Part shown: positions 63,055-64,000 of the stretch, piece by piece
Numbering within the stretch: the stretch's first letter is position 1
Layout: each line of letters starts with the position of its first letter
Assembly: GCA_964486335.1 (NCBI GenBank)
Contig: CAZAMB010000019.1
Location: 1-64,000, forward strand
Reading direction: 5' to 3'
Length of the DNA stretch: 64,000 bases
Source of the DNA: CAZAMB01 sp964486335
Lineage (GTDB): Bacteria > Planctomycetota > Phycisphaerae > UBA1845
The notes under the pieces: model-generated
Database searches by the model: none
What the model was told of the DNA's origin: nothing
Seen by the model: the letters and a program-made list of their open reading frames with translations, nothing else
Position numbers and translations under genes: made by a program

Positions 63055-64000
63055 ATGGCGCGAAACACCAAAAACAGGAAATCACGCCCGAAGTGCTCAT
63101 GCGATCGCCGCGTGCTGATGATTTGCCATGCCTTTCCGCCAACCGGCGGCTCCGGCGTGCAACGGTCGGCGAAATTCGCCAAATACCTTCCCGACTTTGG
63201 CTGGCAGCCGACGGTCTGGACGGCAGGCGCGGTCGACGGACTTCCGCGCGACCCGTCGCTTTCCATGGATCTTCCGCGAGAGGTCGTCGTTCACGCTCAT
63301 CGCGCAGGCGGTGGTGTTCACGCGATGCGGCGCACGCTTCGAGGGTTTATTGATTCCAACGAAGGCGCTCGGCTCCGGGCGGCCGCCTCGCACGTCGCGC
63401 GAGCGATCGACTGGCGACTTCAGGCATGGCTTGCCGGTGCGCCGTTTCCGGACGATTGCGCGGGGTGGGCGCGCCGAAGCCTCAAGCCGCTGCTGCAACT
63501 GATCGAGGCGGAGCAGATCCAATTGATCTATTCGACCTTCAGCCCGGCGTCGAATCACTGGCTCGCTCTGCAACTGAAACGCCGCACCGGTTTGCCCTGG
63601 GTCGCTGATTTCCGTGACCTTTGGACCGACGATTACCGTTATCACGAACCATCCGAAAAGCGGCGCATCGGACATCGGCAGCTCGAAGAGGATTTTCTGA
63701 ATGAAGCCGACGTGGTTATTGGAGTCACGCCGCGACAGACAGCCTTGCTGGCCGAACGCATTACTGAAGCACCCGCGAAGTTCATTACGATCACCAACGG
63801 TTACGATCCGGCGGACTTCGAAGGCATCCCAACCGAGTCTTCCGACATCTGCAGCGGCGGAATCAATGGTGAGCAGGCCGGTCGCACGTTTGTCGTTGCT
63901 TACGTCGGGCGACTCGACGCACAGCGAACCAGCAAGGCGTTGTGGGAGGGCCTGGCCCAGTTCGGAACCTCGATCGGGTCGGCCGGCAGAAACGTACTGA
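63055..64000 (+). CDS. glycosyltransferase family 4, C-terminus cut by window edge
   Basis: A frame from the ATG at 63055 (CGGAG eight bases upstream) is open to the window end without a stop: 315 residues visible. It starts MARNTKNRKSRPKC, then RVLMICHAFPPTGGSGVQRS, the GT4 acceptor-domain start. IYSTFSPASNHWLALQLKR and LPWVADFRDLWTDDYRYHEP follow at about 165-205, and TITNGYDPADFEG with VVAYVGRLDAQR mark the beginning of the donor domain. The donor-binding EX7E loop lies beyond the edge. It is the fourth visible gene of the polysaccharide cluster, 221 bases after the preceding enzyme. Confidence 0.87.
   Translation, partial: MARNTKNRKSRPKCSCDRRVLMICHAFPPTGGSGVQRSAKFAKYLPDFGWQPTVWTAGAVDGLPRDPSLSMDLPREVVVHAHRAGGGVHAMRRTLRGFIDSNEGARLRAAASHVARAIDWRLQAWLAGAPFPDDCAGWARRSLKPLLQLIEAEQIQLIYSTFSPASNHWLALQLKRRTGLPWVADFRDLWTDDYRYHEPSEKRRIGHRQLEEDFLNEADVVIGVTPRQTALLAERITEAPAKFITITNGYDPADFEGIPTESSDICSGGINGEQAGRTFVVAYVGRLDAQRTSKALWEGLAQFGTSIGSAGRNVL

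Noticed and set aside
1..64000. tRNA, rRNA or CRISPR loci
   Set aside because: Reading the gaps between genes gave no cloverleaf with a GTTCRA arm, no rRNA core sequence and no regularly spaced direct repeats. A tRNAscan-SE or Infernal run could still find a missed one.

Overview
The window looks like chromosomal DNA from a member of the Planctomycetota. It is GC-rich and carries no rRNA, tRNA, CRISPR array or intact insertion sequence that I could find. The assignment rests on the gene types together: a pseudopilin with a GFTLVELMVVIAIIALL start and a C-terminal FADGH motif, a PQQ-propeller/esterase fusion, a dockerin-like calcium loop on a sigma-factor partner, a UVR-motif protein, a VPxPA sorting tail, an orphan PEP/pyruvate-binding protein, many TPR proteins, and a bacterial C2H2 zinc finger with an AT-hook. 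The order within the phylum cannot be fixed from this window.

Layout. 1-5.8 kb: two minus-strand TPR genes (one cut by the window edge), a plus-strand acyl-AMP ligase and a minus-strand tryptophanase. 6.1-15.7 kb: plus-strand housekeeping genes: nadD, a membrane-anchored coiled-coil protein, dnaG-rpoD behind a consensus sigma-70 promoter, and a three-gene proton-translocating transhydrogenase (pntAA-pntAB-pntB). 15.8-21.5 kb: minus-strand rph, tsaE and thiL, the zinc-finger/AT-hook regulator with its own terminator, and RNase R. 21.5-31.2 kb: a YlbF-like gene, then a minus-strand run of a glycosyltransferase, an S46 dipeptidyl-peptidase, an ACP and ketosynthase pair, an OleD-like reductase and a PQQ-esterase fusion.

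31.6-44.4 kb: a sorted surface protein, a DUF1801 protein, mraY, a small gene broken by TGA, sppA, a small zincin, ribE-pdxA, a polyferredoxin-TPR fusion, a PEP/pyruvate-binding protein, a GT2 and a GNAT enzyme. 44.5-51.1 kb: an ECF sigma factor with a membrane partner, a pseudopilin, a UVR-motif protein and an S9 peptidase. 52-58.4 kb: a phosphate-uptake block in the order OprB-type porin, small exported protein, pstS, pstC, pstA, pstB, phoU. 58.4-64 kb: a CorA-like protein and the start of a surface-polysaccharide cluster (ABC-2 permease, Wzt-type ATPase, two GT4 enzymes), which runs off the right edge.

How the genes work together. The clearest joint systems are phosphate scavenging (porin to PhoU), glycan synthesis and export, the dnaG-rpoD macromolecular-synthesis pair, the transhydrogenase, and ribE-pdxA cofactor synthesis. 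The S46 and S9 peptidases and tryptophanase fit use of peptides and amino acids. The most unusual items are the C2H2/AT-hook/winged-helix protein, the esterase domain that has lost its catalytic Ser and His, a possible Pho-type promoter before the porin, and the sigma factor whose promoter overlaps its first in-frame codons.
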